NCBI GenBank assembly: GCA_034190325.1
Contig: JAXHST010000024.1
Location: 1 to 35,340, forward strand
Source: UBA287 sp034190325
GTDB lineage: Archaea > Thermoplasmatota > UBA186 > UBA287
Length of the DNA: 35,340 nt
Reading direction: 5' to 3'
Shown: positions 32,276 through 35,340 of the stretch, in pieces
Layout: the number at the start of each line of letters is the position of its first letter
How positions within the stretch are numbered: position 1 is the stretch's first letter
Notes under the pieces: model-generated
The model's input: only the letters and a program-made list of their open reading frames with translations
Told to the model about the DNA's origin: nothing
Database searches by the model: none
Program-made: the position numbers and the translations under genes

Positions 32276-34360
32276 ATGCAAAAAGATGAGAGGCTTGAAT
32301 GTTTGCTCAATCCAAAGAGCATTGCCGTGATTGGGGCGTCGGATAACCCTGAAAAGCTGGGTTATGTCATCGTTAACAATATAAAGGAGAGTGGTTTCAA
32401 AGGCAAGATCTATCCTATAAACCCCAAGGTTGAAAGCATTCTGGGATTAAAGTGCTACAAAAGCATAAAGGATGTGCCTGATGAGGTCGAGATCGCTGAG
32501 ATAGTCATACCTGCAAAAGCGGTTGCAGGAGCTATGAGAGAGTGTGGAGAGAAGGGCGTTAAAGTTGTTATAGTGATATCCTCGGGCTTTGGGGAGGTTG
32601 GGAATAAAGAAATGGAGAAGGAGCTTGTTGATATCTGCAAGAAATACAATATGAGGCTTATAGGGCCGAATGTCTTTGGTATTTCAAATACTATAAGCAG
32701 CTGTAATGCGACCTTCGGTACAAAACTGCCATTTAAGGGAGAGACAGCATTCATATCACAGAGTGGGGCTCTCGGTTTAGCGCTCACAGACTGGACACAC
32801 ATAGAGCGGGTAGGTTTAGCATACATGTTCAGCATAGGGAATATGGCAGATGCGTGCCAGGGTGATCTCATAGAGGTTCTTGCTGATGATGAAAACACAA
32901 AAACGATATGCCAGTACATAGAGGGAGTGCACAATGGGAGAAGGTTCTTTGAAATCTGCAAGGAAGCTTCAAAGGTAAAGCCCATAGTTGCGCTGAAGGC
33001 TGGAAAAAGCTCAAGAGGAGAAAAGGCTGCAGCAAGCCACACAGGATCCCTGGCTGGTGCCAGCAGGATCTATGAAGCTGCGTTCAAGCAGTCAGGGGTT
33101 ATTGAAGCAAACTCTATAAGAGATATGTTCTACATATCTCTAGCACTATCAAAGCAACCGCCGATGCGTGGGGATAACCTTGTTATACTGACAAACGGCG
33201 GGGGTGCAGGTGTGTGCGCTACGGATGCTGCCGAGCGATCTGGCATTCCCATAGGGGATATAAGCAATGAATTGCAGAGCGAGTTTAAGAGTTGGATGCC
33301 AGAATTCGGGAGCGCAAAGAATCCTGTTGATTTAACGGGTATGGCTACCTTCAAGGAGTATGATGGCGCTCTCAGGTCTGCTTTAAATAACAGCGAGGTT
33401 GATGGAATTATCGTTGTTGTATGCCGCACAGCTGTTGCTGACCCAACGAGCATTGCTGATAGCATAATCAAATCTTCAAAGAGCTCCGATAAGCCTATAA
33501 CCGTTAGCTTCATTGGTGGAAAAGATTGTGAGGATGCTATGAATTTTCTAAAAGAGAATGGAGTTCCTGCTTATCCAGATCCTGCTGAGGCTGTTAGGGC
33601 TATGGCTGCGCTGAGAGAGTATGGTAGATATCTTGAAAGAAAAGAGGGGAGTTTCAAGCCTTACTCAGACGTGGACAAAAAGAAAATAAGAGAAATAATA
33701 AGCAGCACAGAGGGTAAAGCAATTGTAGAACATAGAGCTAAAGAGATATTCAGCGCCTACGGTATAAAGACACCAGAGGAAAAAGTGGCAAAGAATGCTG
33801 AAGAAGCGGAGAGAATAGCCTCAGAGATAGGGTATCCTGTTGTTATGAAGATAGTTTCAAAGGATATATTGCACAAGAGCGACGCAAAGGCTGTAAAGGT
33901 GAATGTTAAAGAGGGAGAGGTAAAAGTGGCTTTTGAAGAAATAGTAAAGAATGCAAAAGCTTACAAAAGCGATGCTGAGATTGAAGGAGTCCTTGTTCAG
34001 GAGATGGCTCCCAGCGGCAGAGAGACTATAGTTGGAAGCCTCTATGATCCACAGTTCGGCCCCTGCATAATGTTCGGTCTGGGAGGAATATTCGTAGAGG
34101 TCCTTAAGGATGTTGTCTTCCGCTTAGCACCCATAAGTAAGGAAGAAGCGAAAGAGATGATGAAGGAGATAAAAGTATATCCTATCCTTAAGGGGGTTAG
34201 GGGCGAGAGTTCTGTAGACTTTGATGCCCTTGCTGATGCTGTTAGCAGAATATCACAGCTTGTGAACGATTTCCCCGAGATAAAAGAGATAGATGCGAAC
34301 CCTATCTTCGCATACGAAAAAGGATACATGGTAGCGGATGCGAGGATAATCCTGAAGTAA
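32276..34360 (+). CDS. acd: ADP-forming acetyl-CoA (acyl-CoA) synthetase, fused alpha-beta
   Basis: 694 residues with both subunits in one chain. Residues 1-~460 are the alpha part: CoA-binding PKSIAVIGASDNPEKLGY, succinyl-CoA-ligase-like domains, and the phosphorylated histidine in SHTGSLAG. Residues ~475-694 are the ATP-grasp beta part (GYPVVMKIVSKDILHKSDAKAV, FGLGGIFVEVLKD, EIDANPIF). It converts acyl-CoA, ADP and phosphate to acid, CoA and ATP, the energy-yielding last step of amino-acid and sugar fermentation in archaea. Acetyl-, isobutyryl- or aryl-CoA preference cannot be read. The AT-rich TAATTAAAAA about 36 bp upstream is a weak promoter candidate; the 95-bp gap after the tRNA has nothing else. 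Confidence 0.94.
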   Translation: MQKDERLECLLNPKSIAVIGASDNPEKLGYVIVNNIKESGFKGKIYPINPKVESILGLKCYKSIKDVPDEVEIAEIVIPAKAVAGAMRECGEKGVKVVIVISSGFGEVGNKEMEKELVDICKKYNMRLIGPNVFGISNTISSCNATFGTKLPFKGETAFISQSGALGLALTDWTHIERVGLAYMFSIGNMADACQGDLIEVLADDENTKTICQYIEGVHNGRRFFEICKEASKVKPIVALKAGKSSRGEKAAASHTGSLAGASRIYEAAFKQSGVIEANSIRDMFYISLALSKQPPMRGDNLVILTNGGGAGVCATDAAERSGIPIGDISNELQSEFKSWMPEFGSAKNPVDLTGMATFKEYDGALRSALNNSEVDGIIVVVCRTAVADPTSIADSIIKSSKSSDKPITVSFIGGKDCEDAMNFLKENGVPAYPDPAEAVRAMAALREYGRYLERKEGSFKPYSDVDKKKIREIISSTEGKAIVEHRAKEIFSAYGIKTPEEKVAKNAEEAERIASEIGYPVVMKIVSKDILHKSDAKAVKVNVKEGEVKVAFEEIVKNAKAYKSDAEIEGVLVQEMAPSGRETIVGSLYDPQFGPCIMFGLGGIFVEVLKDVVFRLAPISKEEAKEMMKEIKVYPILKGVRGESSVDFDALADAVSRISQLVNDFPEIKEIDANPIFAYEKGYMVADARIILK

Positions 34361-34362
34361 AA

Positions 34363-34378
34363 GGATCTACAGAGATCC
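34363..34378 (+). terminator. Short hairpin after acd
   Basis: GGATCT-ACAG-AGATCC, a perfect 6-bp stem with a 4-base loop, two bases after the acd stop. It is not followed by a T-run, so termination is only possible. The rest of 34361-34567 shows no gene; T-rich stretches lie near 34540-34552. Confidence 0.3.
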
Positions 34379-34567
34379 CCTATCTCTCCATTTCTCTGTA
34401 GCTACAAGAGCTGGTGCAATAGCCGTCAGTACGCACTCCTGGGGTCGAGGACGTTTGAGGATAGTTTTCCTGCTTTTACAGGCCCTTTCGCCTTTTCTTC
34501 TGCATATTGAACATAAGAGCACATATGTATCTATTACTTTATCAGTAATTTTTGATTTACCTCTCTT

Positions 34568-35340
34568 TTATAGATAGCAGCTCTCGCTCTGGCATTCTGC
34601 GAGATCCATTTCGCTTATTCCCTCGGAAAGAACGCCCTCCTTGCTACCCTGTCTGAAGACCGTTATGCCCTTACATTTCAGCTCATATGCCAGTTTATAG
34701 ATCTCTTTTACATCCTCCACGGTTGCTTCTCTTGGCAGGTTCACAGTCTTCGAAACGGCATTATCCACATGCTTCTGAAATGCTGCCTGCATTCTGACGT
34801 GCCACTCTGGCTCTATCTCCAGTGCTGTTACGTAAAGCTCTTTTATATCCTCTGGCACATCCGTGTCTCTAAGGCTCCCCGTTCTTGCGATCCTGTTCAG
34901 GAGCTCCGGCGAATAGAGATCTCTCTGCTTAAGCTCTTTTATAAAAAGAGGATTAACCTCAATCAACCTTTCCCCCTCAAGGATATTCCTCACGTAAGCT
35001 ACTGCGAATATGGGCTCTATACCGCTTGATGTCCCGGCTATAGTGCTTATGCTTCCTGTTGGTGCAATGCTGGTTCTTGTAGCATTTCTCATAGTCGTGC
35101 CTTTGTATATGCTTTTATCCACATTTGGAAAAGCGCCCCTTTCAGCGCCGAGCTCTTCGGATATTTTCCTTGCTTCCCCATTTATGAAGCTCATAAGCTT
35201 CTCAGCAAAATCTATAGCCTCCTTAGAATTGTATGGTATGCCAAGTTGAATAAGCATCTCAGCGAAGCCCATAACCCCAAGCCCTATCTTTCTGTTTCCT
35301 TTTGTCATACTCTCTATCTCCTTCAATGGATAGGCATTCG
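34568..35340 (-). CDS. nrdJ: Ribonucleotide reductase, class II (adenosylcobalamin-dependent), C-terminal part
   Basis: About 257 codons are visible and the frame continues beyond the window end through NAYPLKEIESMTKG, so the 5' part is missing. TKGNRKIGLGVMGFAE, RTSIAPTGSISTIAGTSSGIEP (where the PTGS-I motif binds substrate phosphate) and AFQKHVDNAVSKTVNLP are close to class II NrdJ. It reduces ribonucleotides to deoxyribonucleotides with a B12 radical. The C-terminus ends in CQSESCYL; the two cysteines are placed like the tail pair that regenerates the active site. Active-site cysteines lie outside the window. Confidence 0.94.
   Translation of the reverse strand, partial: NAYPLKEIESMTKGNRKIGLGVMGFAEMLIQLGIPYNSKEAIDFAEKLMSFINGEARKISEELGAERGAFPNVDKSIYKGTTMRNATRTSIAPTGSISTIAGTSSGIEPIFAVAYVRNILEGERLIEVNPLFIKELKQRDLYSPELLNRIARTGSLRDTDVPEDIKELYVTALEIEPEWHVRMQAAFQKHVDNAVSKTVNLPREATVEDVKEIYKLAYELKCKGITVFRQGSKEGVLSEGISEMDLAECQSESCYL

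Noticed and set aside
32455..33042. 195-codon minus-strand frame inside acd
   Set aside because: It is a mirror of the conserved alpha domain of the synthetase, with composition expected from antisense reading.
1..35340. Defence island, prophage or insertion sequence with transposase
   Set aside because: No transposase, integrase, nuclease-defence genes or attachment-like direct repeats next to the tRNA were seen; almost all genes are metabolic, transport or translation genes.

Overview
The window is archaeal chromosomal DNA. It contains archaeal-type EF-1A next to uS10, diphthine synthase, an ER/archaeal-type signal peptidase, an ADP-forming acetyl-CoA synthetase, class III signal-peptide (pilin-like) proteins, an archaeosortase domain, a CCA-less tRNA-Val gene, and TATA boxes about 25 bp upstream of start codons. 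The genes suggest an anaerobic, peptide-using heterotroph: an M3 oligopeptidase, a secreted clostripain-type protease, a sodium-coupled amino-acid symporter, a branched-chain aminotransferase and an ADP-forming acyl-CoA synthetase. A secreted GH25 muramidase together with leaderless promoters brings to mind Aciduliprofundum-like Thermoplasmatota, for which a GH25 lysozyme has been reported. That placement is an inference and I could not test it by search.

Layout. 1-4.1 kb: the 3' end of glycyl-tRNA synthetase, then oligoendopeptidase F and a GalT-like enzyme on the minus strand. 4.2-7.3 kb: a secreted GH25 muramidase fused to an amidase-like domain, a possible gene remnant, a small membrane protein and an iron alcohol dehydrogenase. 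7.4-12.0 kb: a complete four-gene BMP/nucleoside-type ABC importer with overlapping genes. 12.1-14.1 kb: FolD and a glycosyltransferase. 14.3-17.2 kb: a secreted alpha/beta hydrolase whose 3' end overlaps an ABC-2 exporter pair tail to tail. 17.3-18.4 kb: Nudix hydrolase and DphB. 18.4-21.3 kb: a small ORF, a clostripain-like protease, a SelB-like protein without GTPase motifs and a 73-residue conserved-looking protein. 21.3-24.3 kb: an EF-1A/uS10/archaeosortase-phosphatidylserine decarboxylase operon. 24.26-24.68 kb: a non-coding stretch with four consecutive inverted repeats. 24.7-26.3 kb: branched-chain aminotransferase and signal peptidase I. 26.3-30.7 kb: phosphoribosyltransferase, methylthioadenosine phosphorylase, a KaiC-like ATPase and two pilin-like proteins, all on the minus strand. 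30.8-35.3 kb: an NSS symporter, tRNA-Val(CAC), fused ADP-forming acetyl-CoA synthetase, and the 3' end of a class II ribonucleotide reductase.

The most interesting element is the single-polypeptide fusion of an archaeosortase with an archaetidylserine decarboxylase-type enzyme. It joins C-terminal surface-protein processing to synthesis of the lipid head group thought to be attached. Other points of note are the two-domain peptidoglycan hydrolase in an archaeon, the degenerate SelB-like factor, the hairpin cluster upstream of EF-1A, and a 153-bp sense/antisense coding overlap. Many first genes of transcription units have a TATA box 23-27 bp upstream of the start codon (leaderless transcription), while genes inside operons carry Shine-Dalgarno sequences. 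I used this rule to revise several start codons.
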